This document shows, piece after piece, positions 1-8,885 of a stretch of 57,113 nucleotides of DNA (its first letter is position 1; the number at the start of each line of letters is the position of its first letter). The DNA lies in contig CBDUMS010000008.1 in NCBI GenBank assembly GCA_965368405.1, positions 1-57,113 on the forward strand. Reading direction: 5' to 3'. Both the position numbers and the translations under genes were made by a program. This stretch comes from S012-113 sp965368405. GTDB taxonomy: Bacteria > Bacteroidota > Bacteroidia > Cytophagales > Cyclobacteriaceae. A model generated the notes under the pieces. That model worked only from the letters and a program-made list of their open reading frames with translations. It did not search any database and was not told the origin of the DNA.

Positions 1-1340
1 GCATTATTACGTGGTATCAACAAATACTTTTTTTGCCTCCCATTTATATACTTTACGGACTCTCCATCGAAAAAGGCATCTTCTTCCAGCATGATCCGAA
101 TTTCCTTGCCCCATTCTTCAATATAGGTTGCTGCATTCAACTCAATTGAGTATGCGGTGTTTTTGTGCAAGGGATAATCGCCGGTATAAGGCACACCATC
201 TTGTGAATCCCACATCCCCAAGGTTGTGCCTGCCGCATGTCCGTAATAACCAATTGGGTGGGTGTAGATTGATGGCTTAATGCCCTCGGCAATAGATTGT
301 GCTCTTGATTCTGCCAGCACCTCATTTCCCGTTTTACCAACCTTAAAATTATTAGTAAAGATATCCTGTAGCCTGTTCCCATTAGCCAATGCTTGTTTAA
401 GGTAATCTGGAGCATCACCCTCGCCTCTGCGCAAAACATACGCGTGCTGCTGAGTATCTGTGTTTAATCTTAAGTAGGTAATACCAAAATCTACGTGAAG
501 CAAATCACCTCTTTGAATTATATCTTGCTCCGGGCGTTTGTCGAAGGTTCGCAGGTGCTCGAACTGCTCTGCATCCGCGCGTTGTACGGATACCGATGGG
601 TGAAACCATGTGTCAAGCTTAAGCTCTTTTATTCGCTCTCTGTACCACCAAACCACATCATTGGTGCTTGTAACTCCAGGCTGAATGACTTGATCTGAGA
701 ATCCTTCAGCGATAATTTCATGTGCGATCTTTACGATCTGCTGATAGATATCCATTTCGGAGGTCGTACGTGTTTCCAACCAGCCTACCGCTAGTTTTTC
801 GGCACTTACAATACGTTTTTGATACTTTTTGGGTAAAGAATTTTCAAATGCTAAATATTCGGAGTGGGTTATTCCATCGGCCTGACCGTAGTATTCCGAC
901 ATGTTCAATCCGATTTTAGTTGGATTTTTTTCCTCGATTATTTCTGCCAATCTTGCCCATTGATTCGGCTGTTGCTCTTTATCCCATGCCTTCGTAAAAA
1001 CTTTCCCCACATCATATCGCGCAACTGCGAGGCATTCTACCTCTTGCCCAGCGCCGGGGTTGTACATAACCAGAATTGTTCTTCTTCTAGCAGCATGCCA
1101 GATCGCGGGTAGCATGGTCCGAATAACCGGATCCTCATTATATTCTCTTGCCATTACAATCCACATATCAATCCCCTCTCTGCGCATCAGCTCAGGAAGA
1201 GTAGTATGAACTTTTTCTTCAAATAGTCTGTCTATGATTTCTGCTCGCTTTTGCAGCGGTAGGATCTCTGGTATTTTATTTTGACCAATTGTAGTTAAGG
1301 CAATAAGGAATAAAATAAAGCTGAATGTCAATTTCTTCAT
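1..1340 (-). CDS. Secreted M24-family metallopeptidase (Xaa-Pro aminopeptidase-like), 3' end cut by window edge
   Basis: The reading frame is open from the ATG at 1340 to base 1, giving 446 codons with no stop seen, so the end lies just outside the window. Residues 1-19 form a signal peptide (MKK, then a hydrophobic run) with predicted cleavage before Gln20. An N-terminal creatinase-like region (about 30-180) is followed by a pita-bread catalytic domain (about 190-440). The five expected metal ligands are visible: Asp284 (in HVDFG), Asp295, His368 (in GHAAG), Glu400 (in IELN) and a Glu at 419/420. M24 enzymes cleave N-terminal X-Pro bonds or related substrates with two metal ions; this one would act in the periplasm. 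Family assignment is firm, substrate is inferred. Confidence 0.9.
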   Translation of the reverse strand, partial: MKKLTFSFILFLIALTTIGQNKIPEILPLQKRAEIIDRLFEEKVHTTLPELMRREGIDMWIVMAREYNEDPVIRTMLPAIWHAARRRTILVMYNPGAGQEVECLAVARYDVGKVFTKAWDKEQQPNQWARLAEIIEEKNPTKIGLNMSEYYGQADGITHSEYLAFENSLPKKYQKRIVSAEKLAVGWLETRTTSEMDIYQQIVKIAHEIIAEGFSDQVIQPGVTSTNDVVWWYRERIKELKLDTWFHPSVSVQRADAEQFEHLRTFDKRPEQDIIQRGDLLHVDFGITYLRLNTDTQQHAYVLRRGEGDAPDYLKQALANGNRLQDIFTNNFKVGKTGNEVLAESRAQSIAEGIKPSIYTHPIGYYGHAAGTTLGMWDSQDGVPYTGDYPLHKNTAYSIELNAATYIEEWGKEIRIMLEEDAFFDGESVKYINGRQKKYLLIPRNN

Positions 1341-1524
1341 ATCAATATTTTTAGGGAGTTCAAGTATACATTCCATTCTGTTATTATTGAAACTTTTTGT
1401 GTCAATCGGTAATACTGATACCATTCAGTACCTTAAAAACTCAACTCAGTACAGTTTTACAACCATCATGTAGGATCAGATCAGTCATTTTAGAATCTTT
1501 ACCGTAGGTCAAACCCCAAAAATC

Positions 1525-3930
1525 ATGTTCAAGCACAACTTACTGCAGAATTATCTTGTCACTGCTATTCGAAACATTCGAAAAAATCAACTCTTCTCCC
1601 TAATTAATGTATTTGGGTTAGCCCTAAGCATGTCTATTGGTTTATTAATCATTACTATGGTTACCGAATTACGCGGATATGATGATTTTCATGAAGATGG
1701 AGAGCGAATCTATCGGATTAACAATACGTATCAGTACTTAGACGAAGACCCCGAACTTTACGCCTCAACATCTGCACTCGCTGGCAAACGAATCCAAGAA
1801 GAAGTAGCAGGCCTTGAAGGAGCCACGTTAATTTATCGTCATTTTAGCAACGACTTTGGCAGCAGCGAACGAATGCTACCACTGTCTGGATACTTCGCTT
1901 CTGAAGAATTTCTCAGTCTATTGTCTTTTAACGTTTTGGAAGGTGACCCAACTACCGCTCTTCTTGAGCCATATTCTATTGTGCTTACTGCTAAAGCCGC
2001 AGACAAGCTCTTTGGTAAGGAAGAAGATCTAGTGGGGCAAATTCTACTAACTCCAGAGGAAAAACAATATACTGTAACCGCTATAGTTGAAGATCCTCCT
2101 TTCAATTCTCATTTACAATTCGAGGTTTTAGGTTCTTTTTCAACCAAAGAAGATATTGAAAAGGATAACGACGGTTTTTTGTCTTGGAGAAATATGTGGA
2201 TGTACCATGTATATCTTAAAGTTGAAGAAGGGATAGATAAAGAAACTATTGAGGCATCGTTGGCGAGGATAAGTGCTGAAGAAAATGCGAAAATGGAACA
2301 TCGTAAAATTCAATTGGGCTTACAGCCATTGCAATCTATTACTCCGGGTTTGGACATCTCGAATGAAATTGGTAAGACGACACCTCGAGAAATTCCCATT
2401 ATGCTCTCTGTCTTCGCCTTAATTGTAATTGCCTCTTCTTGCTTCAACTATACTAACTTATCTATTGCTCGATCTGTTAAACGGGCAAAGGAAGTTGGTG
2501 TTCGTAAAGTTGTTGGTTCGAGCACTGTTCAAATATTGTGGCAATTTCTTGTAGAATCAATTGTTGTCGCCTTTGTAGCTTTATTCCTTGCCATAGGGTT
2601 ATTCTACCTAATCAAAGAGCCTTTTTTAGGCCTGAGTGAATATTTAGCAGAACAATTAACCCTTCAGCTCACATGGCCATTAATTGGTCAATTCATTCTT
2701 TTTACGCTAATTACAGGAATTATTGCGGGAGGACTACCGGCCATCGTATATTCTAAGATTGCCCCTTCATCCGCATTCCGAAGCAATCTCTCGCTTAGCG
2801 GCTATAAAGGTGTAGCCTTACGAAAAGTACTTATTGTTGTTCAGTTTGCCCTTTCTGTCGGGTTTATTTTCGCGGCCATTATTGAGTACCGTCAATACAA
2901 GTTTGCAACCAATTTCGATTTAGGCTACAGTACCTCAAGTGTTCTCATCGTTGAGTTACAAGATAATGACATAGATGCTGTTAAGGGAGCATTCGCGGCT
3001 ATTCCAGAAGTTGAAATGCAATCTGCATCCCTTATGATGACCAGCGTTGGAAGCTATTGGGCGGAGACGGTTAAGTATAAAGATCCACTAGATTCTGCAT
3101 CTGTTTACTTCAATGGTGTTGATGAACACTATCTCAAATTATATGAGAACAAACTAATTGCAGGCCAGAATTTTGCGCCACTAAAAAACGATAGTGCCTC
3201 TTTGCAGATTATTCCTAATGAACAATTTTTGAAGCGGTTCGAATTAGGAAGCCCTGAAGAGGCTCTTGGTGAAATCGTAAAGTTCGATGACAAAGAGGCA
3301 CGAATTGTGGGTGTTGTAAAAGATTTCCACTACGGTTCAGTCGATCGTAAAATAGAACCTTTTTTATTCACTTATGAGAATAATGATTTCTATAAAATCA
3401 GTCTAAAGCTTACCAAAGCTGCCAACCTTGTTGCTGCCAGAGAAAAAGTAGAAAGGGCATGGAAAAAAATTGATGAGCTACATCCGATAGAAGCCATGTT
3501 TTATGATGAACATCTTGAAAGAAGATATGAAGGACATTCAATAATGGTTAAAGTCGTAGGCTCGCTGGCCTTTTTAGCAATTGTTATCGCCGCCATGGGG
3601 TTACTTGGTATGGTTATGTTCACCGCCGAAACCAGATTAAAGGAAATTGGCATTCGTAAAGTTCTGGGAGCTTCAGAGCAGTCGTTAATCTATCTCTTGG
3701 GCAAAGGGTTTTTGGTGCTTCTTTTTATCGCATCATTAATTGCCGTTCCTCTTACCTTCCTCTTATTTAACGAGGTAGTGCTAAGTTCTATAGCCAACAG
3801 GGTAACCATCGGTGTTATAGATTCATTGATTGGTCCTTTGTTAATTATGCTGATAGGTCTACTAACCGTATTGGGTATTACCTTTCAGGCAGCTAGAACA
3901 AACCCTGCAACAATTCTCCGAAATGAATAA
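1525..3930 (+). CDS. ABC transporter permease, MacB/FtsX type
   Basis: This 801-residue protein has the duplicated layout common in Bacteroidota: TM helix at about 22-46, a MacB-like periplasmic core domain (about 50-280), an FtsX block with several TM helices (about 290-410), another TM near 430, a second periplasmic domain (about 470-660), and a final FtsX block (about 675-800). The repeated cytoplasmic motif is seen twice, EVGVRKVVGSS near 323 and EIGIRKVLGAS near 705, where the ATPase is expected to dock. No ATP-binding subunit or membrane-fusion protein is adjacent, so it would rely on a partner elsewhere. MacB-type systems move lipoproteins, peptides or drugs by mechanotransmission rather than classical import; the substrate here is unknown. 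It ends 4 bp before a convergent gene. Confidence 0.9.
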   Translation: MFKHNLLQNYLVTAIRNIRKNQLFSLINVFGLALSMSIGLLIITMVTELRGYDDFHEDGERIYRINNTYQYLDEDPELYASTSALAGKRIQEEVAGLEGATLIYRHFSNDFGSSERMLPLSGYFASEEFLSLLSFNVLEGDPTTALLEPYSIVLTAKAADKLFGKEEDLVGQILLTPEEKQYTVTAIVEDPPFNSHLQFEVLGSFSTKEDIEKDNDGFLSWRNMWMYHVYLKVEEGIDKETIEASLARISAEENAKMEHRKIQLGLQPLQSITPGLDISNEIGKTTPREIPIMLSVFALIVIASSCFNYTNLSIARSVKRAKEVGVRKVVGSSTVQILWQFLVESIVVAFVALFLAIGLFYLIKEPFLGLSEYLAEQLTLQLTWPLIGQFILFTLITGIIAGGLPAIVYSKIAPSSAFRSNLSLSGYKGVALRKVLIVVQFALSVGFIFAAIIEYRQYKFATNFDLGYSTSSVLIVELQDNDIDAVKGAFAAIPEVEMQSASLMMTSVGSYWAETVKYKDPLDSASVYFNGVDEHYLKLYENKLIAGQNFAPLKNDSASLQIIPNEQFLKRFELGSPEEALGEIVKFDDKEARIVGVVKDFHYGSVDRKIEPFLFTYENNDFYKISLKLTKAANLVAAREKVERAWKKIDELHPIEAMFYDEHLERRYEGHSIMVKVVGSLAFLAIVIAAMGLLGMVMFTAETRLKEIGIRKVLGASEQSLIYLLGKGFLVLLFIASLIAVPLTFLLFNEVVLSSIANRVTIGVIDSLIGPLLIMLIGLLTVLGITFQAARTNPATILRNE

Positions 3931-3934
3931 TAAT

Positions 3935-6457
3935 TTAGAACCCGGTACCAACAACTAGTTTTTCCCGATAAGTACGGCTAGTACCGTTGTCAAATACTAT
4001 TGTAGCATGTACAATATAATGGCCCAGAGGAACAATGGCCCCCTGTGCATCGGTGCCGTCCCAGAAAGTTTGGAAATTGCGATTACCGAGGGCATTAGTG
4101 GTGAGTTCCTTTAACAATTGACCTTGAATATTATAAATGTTCACGGTCACTAAAGCATCCGAGGCTCCAAGGTCAATAGAAATTAGCGCAATATCATCCA
4201 TGCCATCAGCATCAGGCACAATCACCTGAGGAGATATGGTGAGCTCTGAACTTACCCGATCTGACCTAAGCCAGTTCGCGTACCCCGGCGTTGCAAAATT
4301 ATTGTCGCTTGATCCAGACACCCAATTTGAAGCTGCCACCCCTGCTTGGTTTGGACTAATTCGCTCTAGTGAGACTCCTTCGAAAGAGGTGAGGTATGAA
4401 AAGTGCCAGCTCTCATCATAGCGGATTGAATCAATGATATCTCCGGTTGCATTTTTAAGTACTGCTTCGCCGGACTCGTTAGTAAATTGTGGTAGCTCCT
4501 GCTTCCTGCTATACTCTAATCTCGCTAAAGGATAATTCGTACTAAGCGATAAGGTGTCGGCAGTTAGTACGAGGAATGCATTCGGTTCGAGCAAGGTGTA
4601 AAATTTTACCTCCTTTGCATTAACGTCATTATTAATACTCATTTCCTTAAGCTCAATGTACTTTGCAGATTGGTTATATAGTTCTATAAAGTCAGATCCC
4701 TCAGGGAGTGGATTAAATAATATTTCACTTATGACAATGTCGCCTGCTTTTGCGGGTTCAGGAAGTACAATTTCAATATCGTCTTGTGGGTTTACATTTC
4801 CAAAGCAGTCAGTGATATCATAGATTATAATTATATACGGATTGCTCGGGTTCAAGCTAGAAGTATGTAGCAATATGGCATTTTGTTGGTTATTCCAGTA
4901 AGAAATATCTAACACTGCTACCCCCTCTATCGACACCTCGATTTCATCGAGTAAGATGGGCTCACTAAATTCAATGCGTAAAACATCCTGACTCAATATA
5001 CTGGCCGCGGTAATTTCAGGAAAACTGCTATCTACAGTGGCAGAAAACACAGAGTTTATCTCACCCGGTGTTCCTCCCACAAGACTTTGGGAGGCATGCC
5101 AGTTAAATGCTCCTGAACACGGATGCTTAGGGTCCACTCTTTCCAGGCTCCATCCCCCCGTACTTTTGTCCTCTTCTTTATACCACGAATCGCTATAGGC
5201 TACAAGGTCTATCAGTTCGTTATTGCCATTATGTAGAGCAATACTATCTGAAGAGTTATTCAAGGAAATCCAGCGATCGAGCCCAATAGTACTTGCTCCA
5301 ACATACAATTCTTGGGCCTCACCGGTGGTGAGTAAAAGAATTTCATTTGGGAGAATACCCCAATCAGGCAATGTGATTTTACTTGCCTTGTCAGATAATG
5401 ACCAATCAGTCATATATATGGCTTTGGGGGTTGTATTGATGAGTTCTATGTACTCATATTCGGGCAAGTCTTCGGGTGGACTCGGGTCAATCATCAGTTC
5501 ATTAATAACGATATCGCCATATTTCAAAGGTAACTTTGAGTAGTGTATGAAATCAATCTCTTGTTCCTCCATGAGATTACCGGCAATATCTCGGAACCCA
5601 GAGGCACTAACAACATTCTGCACTTCAAGCGGTGAGGTGAGTGAAACGGTCACCTGGTTTTTACTAATCTCAAAACTACCTTGCAGGCTTTCGCCATTTA
5701 ATTCAATCAGAGTTCCGCTTAAATCCTCAGGCTCAAGGTCTTCATCAAACATTAAGATTAACTCAGTATCAGAAGAGGTAATTACTGTATCAATCTGTGG
5801 TGGGTCCTTATCCTGGTAGGGAGAACCTGAAACGGTAAAATCATCAAAATAAAATTTTGTAGAACGGGTGGCGGTATAATTACATCGAATACCAAAATAA
5901 TTAGATGCCACAACGCTATTATCAATTACTGATCCTTCAAGGTACCAATCTGTTTCACCCTCGAGCATTGAATACAAAATAAATTCATCGTTGTTGTTAC
6001 GAACTACTTTTATGCTAAGCGAATTACTAGAATTCCCTAGTCTGCCATCCTGACCATCAATCAGCAAGGTTCTGGAATTCCCAGTTTGCTTGTACAGTGA
6101 AATATCATCACCTGTTGAACCAAGCCTTACATAATAACCATTCAAATCTTGTGACAAATCTTCGGAATCTGACACTAAATAGATTTCAGCATAATTGCTC
6201 GACGATGGATTGAAATCTAATTGACAAGAGAACTGCCACTGGGCATCGCTAATTACCTCTGATTGAGTCGATAAGTATGATGAACCACCAACCGCAGGTG
6301 CTGTCAGACGTAAGACACCTGATTCAACACTGAAATTCGCAGTATTTCCCAACCACGATGGGGCATTATTAAAATTCCCATCATCGAAATTATCGGTCCA
6401 CTGCGAAAAACTACTATGCCAAACTAACAACAAGAGGAAAATGCCTGTTGCTTTCAT
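3935..6457 (-). CDS. Secreted protein with two lamin-tail domains and a FlgD-like C-terminus
   Basis: The 840-residue product starts with a signal peptide (residues 1-18, cleavage before Gln19). A beta-rich LamG-like region covers about 20-210. Two bacterial Ig-like segments (about 220-305 and 480-565) alternate with two lamin-tail domains (about 314-460 and 572-715); both open with the same GDIVI-E start and carry a Y/FIEL motif and a SLERI/V strand. The C-terminal 100 residues (about 737-835) look like the FlgD-type Ig domain (VNIYN..G, then FWDGTDAQG, VPLGHY) often found at the end of type IX-secreted proteins. It probably sits at or outside the outer membrane as an adhesive or structural protein. 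No catalytic residues were recognised. Its start is divergent from asd. Confidence 0.85.
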   Translation of the reverse strand: MKATGIFLLLLVWHSSFSQWTDNFDDGNFNNAPSWLGNTANFSVESGVLRLTAPAVGGSSYLSTQSEVISDAQWQFSCQLDFNPSSSNYAEIYLVSDSEDLSQDLNGYYVRLGSTGDDISLYKQTGNSRTLLIDGQDGRLGNSSNSLSIKVVRNNNDEFILYSMLEGETDWYLEGSVIDNSVVASNYFGIRCNYTATRSTKFYFDDFTVSGSPYQDKDPPQIDTVITSSDTELILMFDEDLEPEDLSGTLIELNGESLQGSFEISKNQVTVSLTSPLEVQNVVSASGFRDIAGNLMEEQEIDFIHYSKLPLKYGDIVINELMIDPSPPEDLPEYEYIELINTTPKAIYMTDWSLSDKASKITLPDWGILPNEILLLTTGEAQELYVGASTIGLDRWISLNNSSDSIALHNGNNELIDLVAYSDSWYKEEDKSTGGWSLERVDPKHPCSGAFNWHASQSLVGGTPGEINSVFSATVDSSFPEITAASILSQDVLRIEFSEPILLDEIEVSIEGVAVLDISYWNNQQNAILLHTSSLNPSNPYIIIIYDITDCFGNVNPQDDIEIVLPEPAKAGDIVISEILFNPLPEGSDFIELYNQSAKYIELKEMSINNDVNAKEVKFYTLLEPNAFLVLTADTLSLSTNYPLARLEYSRKQELPQFTNESGEAVLKNATGDIIDSIRYDESWHFSYLTSFEGVSLERISPNQAGVAASNWVSGSSDNNFATPGYANWLRSDRVSSELTISPQVIVPDADGMDDIALISIDLGASDALVTVNIYNIQGQLLKELTTNALGNRNFQTFWDGTDAQGAIVPLGHYIVHATIVFDNGTSRTYREKLVVGTGF

Positions 6458-6509
6458 TAGTTTTGCGCTAAGAAAATTATTTATACCAAATTACAAATTC
6501 TTAATTGAA

Positions 6510-7505
6510 ATGAAAATAGCTGTAGTCGGGTCAACAGGGCTTGTGGGAGGCGAAATACTAAAAGTTATGGCCGAGTTTAATTTACCCATCGATGAATTAA
6601 TACCGGTTGCATCGGCCAGATCTGTTGGCACTAAAATAATATACGCTGGAAAAGAGTACACCGTGACCTCGATCGAAGATGCCATTAGACGTAAACCTGA
6701 TATAGCCGTCTTTTCTGCAGGAGGTCAGACCTCATTAGATTTTGCACCAATGTTCGCTGAGGTGGGAACCACAGTTATTGACAACTCTTCGGCCTGGCGT
6801 ATGAACCCGGCATATAAGCTAATCGTACCAGAAATTAATGGCGACACTCTTACAGCGGCTGATAAGATCATAGCTAATCCTAATTGCTCAACGATTCAAA
6901 TGGTGCTGGCGTTAAAAAATCTCCATGAAAAATATCAGCTGAAAAGAATCGTTGTTTCAACTTACCAATCGGTAACTGGTACCGGTAAAGCTGCAGTAGA
7001 TCAATTAACTGCCGAACGTGAAAAACGAGATGCCAATATGGTTTACCCATACCCAATTGATATGAATGCCATTCCTCATATCGATGTATTTATGGAAAAT
7101 GGGTACACCAAAGAAGAAATGAAGATGGTCAATGAGACGAAAAAAATCTTTGGCGATGACTCCATCCAGGTTACCGCAACAGCAGTGCGTCTTCCAATAA
7201 TGGGCGGTCATGCCGAATCTATAAACGCAGAGTTTTACAATCCGCTTTCCTTAGAAGAGGCCAAAACCACTATATCGACAACACCAGGGGTTAAGCTCCA
7301 AGACAACCCAAAAAGCAATGAGTACCCTATGCCTCTGTTTGCCCAATATAAGAATGAGGTCTTCGTAGGTAGGGTGCGGCTCGATGAAACACAGGCCAAT
7401 ACCATAAATATTTGGGTAGTAGCTGATAATCTTAGAAAGGGAGCCGCAACTAATGCAGTTCAGATTGCAGAGTTTTTAATAAACAATAAAATCTTGAATG
7501 GATAA
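6510..7505 (+). CDS. asd: Aspartate-semialdehyde dehydrogenase
   Basis: This 331-residue enzyme reduces aspartyl phosphate to aspartate semialdehyde with NADPH, the branch point to lysine/diaminopimelate, threonine and methionine. The N-terminus has the Rossmann signature VGSTGLVGGEIL, and the catalytic Cys126 lies in NPNCSTIQ. STYQSVTGTGKAA and the conserved GGHAES histidine region are also present. The frame extends upstream to 6441, but that start would overlap the divergent secreted-protein gene and add 23 residues before the dinucleotide-binding strand, so the ATG at 6510 is preferred. The stop overlaps the next start by 8 bp, suggesting translational coupling to the methyltransferase. 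Confidence 0.95.
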   Translation: MKIAVVGSTGLVGGEILKVMAEFNLPIDELIPVASARSVGTKIIYAGKEYTVTSIEDAIRRKPDIAVFSAGGQTSLDFAPMFAEVGTTVIDNSSAWRMNPAYKLIVPEINGDTLTAADKIIANPNCSTIQMVLALKNLHEKYQLKRIVVSTYQSVTGTGKAAVDQLTAEREKRDANMVYPYPIDMNAIPHIDVFMENGYTKEEMKMVNETKKIFGDDSIQVTATAVRLPIMGGHAESINAEFYNPLSLEEAKTTISTTPGVKLQDNPKSNEYPMPLFAQYKNEVFVGRVRLDETQANTINIWVVADNLRKGAATNAVQIAEFLINNKILNG

Positions 7506-8682
7506 AAAGCTGCTATTAAGCGACGAAGTTCAGGCATTTATCCGGGAGCATGAGGATGACGATCTGAATAAGTTACTCTTACAACGTGAACGATTTAGCG
7601 CCTTTCCACTCACCGAAATTGTTAACCAAATCAAGTCACGCAAAAAGGCGAAAAGGAAATTACCTACGTGGTATAAACAAGAAAAAATCATCTATCCCAC
7701 AGCCGTTTCTGTGGAACAGGCCTCCTCCGAACAAACTGCTAGGTTCAAGGCTAGTTTATACGAAGGAGATAAAGGGTTAGATTTAACCGGTGGCATGGGA
7801 GTTGATAGTTACTACTTATCCAGGAGATTTAACGAGTTCACTTATGTTGAGAGCAATGCTACTCTAACCGAGTTAGCGAAACATAACTTTACAGTACTCG
7901 GCGCAAATAACATTCGAACCAAGACAAGCATTGCCGAAGACTTTCTCCCAACCAGCAAAGACATATACGACCTCATCTTTATAGATCCCGATCGCCGGCC
8001 TGACGCAAAGCGTGTTGTGAGTTTTAGCGAGAGTACTCCAGATGTTCCTCAACTATTAGGTAAATTAAAAGCAGTCTCCAGGAAAGCAATGATTAAGGCT
8101 TCACCGATGATGGATATTCGACTAGGAATGGGAGAACTATCTCATGTCGCGTCTATTGTTATTATTTCCGTTAATAACGAGGTAAAGGAATTGCTCTATT
8201 GTCTTGATTTTACTAGAGAATCAAAACCCGAGTGCAGGTGTGTTAATATTACTTCTTCATCGAAATCTGAGTTTATTTTCAGCCTTGATCAAGAATTACA
8301 GGAAAAATCATCGATTGAAAAACTACAGAAATATTTATACGAGCCTAACGCCGGTATTCTGAAGGCGGGCGGCTTTAATTCAGTTGCATCTCGGTTTGGT
8401 ATTGCAAAACTGCATCCAAATACGCATTTATATACTGCCCATAATCTATTAACAAACTTTCCTGGAAGGACTTTTAAGGTGCTCGCTAATATCAATTACT
8501 CCAAAAAAGAACTTTCTGGCATTATTGATAAGTCTCAAGCGAATCTAAGCGTTCGAAACTTTGTTGATACACCCCAGCAAATGAAAAAAAAGCTCAAGCT
8601 TAAGGATGGAGGCAACATGTACATCTTTGGCTATCGCGATTCCGACAATCGCAATAAGCTAGCCGTTTGTAGTAAAATCTAG
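7498..8682 (+). CDS. Class I SAM-dependent methyltransferase with THUMP-like domain (PG_1098 family)
   Basis: This 394-residue protein has an N-terminal helical region, then a Rossmann methyltransferase core with SAM motif I at LDLTGGMGVDSYYL (about residues 95-110). An acidic post-motif residue follows in YVESN and motif IV in LIFIDPDRRP (about 158-170). The DPDRRP motif resembles the NPPY-type motif of nucleic-acid N-methyltransferases. The C-terminal third matches the ferredoxin-like plus THUMP-like arrangement of the Bacteroidota PG_1098 family. THUMP domains bind RNA, so an RNA substrate is likely but unproven. It overlaps asd by 8 bp. Its 3' end overlaps the convergent small membrane gene by 4 bp. 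Confidence 0.82.
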   Translation: MDKKLLLSDEVQAFIREHEDDDLNKLLLQRERFSAFPLTEIVNQIKSRKKAKRKLPTWYKQEKIIYPTAVSVEQASSEQTARFKASLYEGDKGLDLTGGMGVDSYYLSRRFNEFTYVESNATLTELAKHNFTVLGANNIRTKTSIAEDFLPTSKDIYDLIFIDPDRRPDAKRVVSFSESTPDVPQLLGKLKAVSRKAMIKASPMMDIRLGMGELSHVASIVIISVNNEVKELLYCLDFTRESKPECRCVNITSSSKSEFIFSLDQELQEKSSIEKLQKYLYEPNAGILKAGGFNSVASRFGIAKLHPNTHLYTAHNLLTNFPGRTFKVLANINYSKKELSGIIDKSQANLSVRNFVDTPQQMKKKLKLKDGGNMYIFGYRDSDNRNKLAVCSKI

Positions 8683-8867
8683 AAAAGCGTGAGAATCAGT
8701 GCCAGAAAGTAGCTTGTTAAGGCAATTAATCCATAGTTTTTAATCACCATAAGTCTATTCTGAGTAGGCTTCCACCATAAAACCCACCATGGTTCGATTA
8801 GGCCAAGAACCAGTAAAAACAAAGAAGCCACCGCAGCACTTTTAAAGAAAAATGCAACAGTGGCCAT
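8679..8867 (-). CDS. Small two-helix membrane protein downstream of infB
   Basis: A 62-residue product with two hydrophobic segments (about 5-30 and 43-61) separated by a Trp-rich, basic loop (PWWVLWWKPTQNR). It begins 18 bp after infB on the same strand, so it is probably the last gene of the rimP-nusA-infB transcript. The composition is that of a genuine inner-membrane miniprotein, and no overlapping larger gene explains the frame. I do not recognise a named family. Its 3' end overlaps the convergent methyltransferase by 4 bp. Confidence 0.7.
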   Translation of the reverse strand: MATVAFFFKSAAVASLFLLVLGLIEPWWVLWWKPTQNRLMVIKNYGLIALTSYFLALILTLF

Positions 8868-8885
8868 TTTTATATTTTATCTGTT

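Noticed and set aside
137..439. A 100-codon frame on the minus strand
   Set aside because: It is a shadow of the M24 peptidase, whose true frame is open through 1-1340 with all metal ligands.
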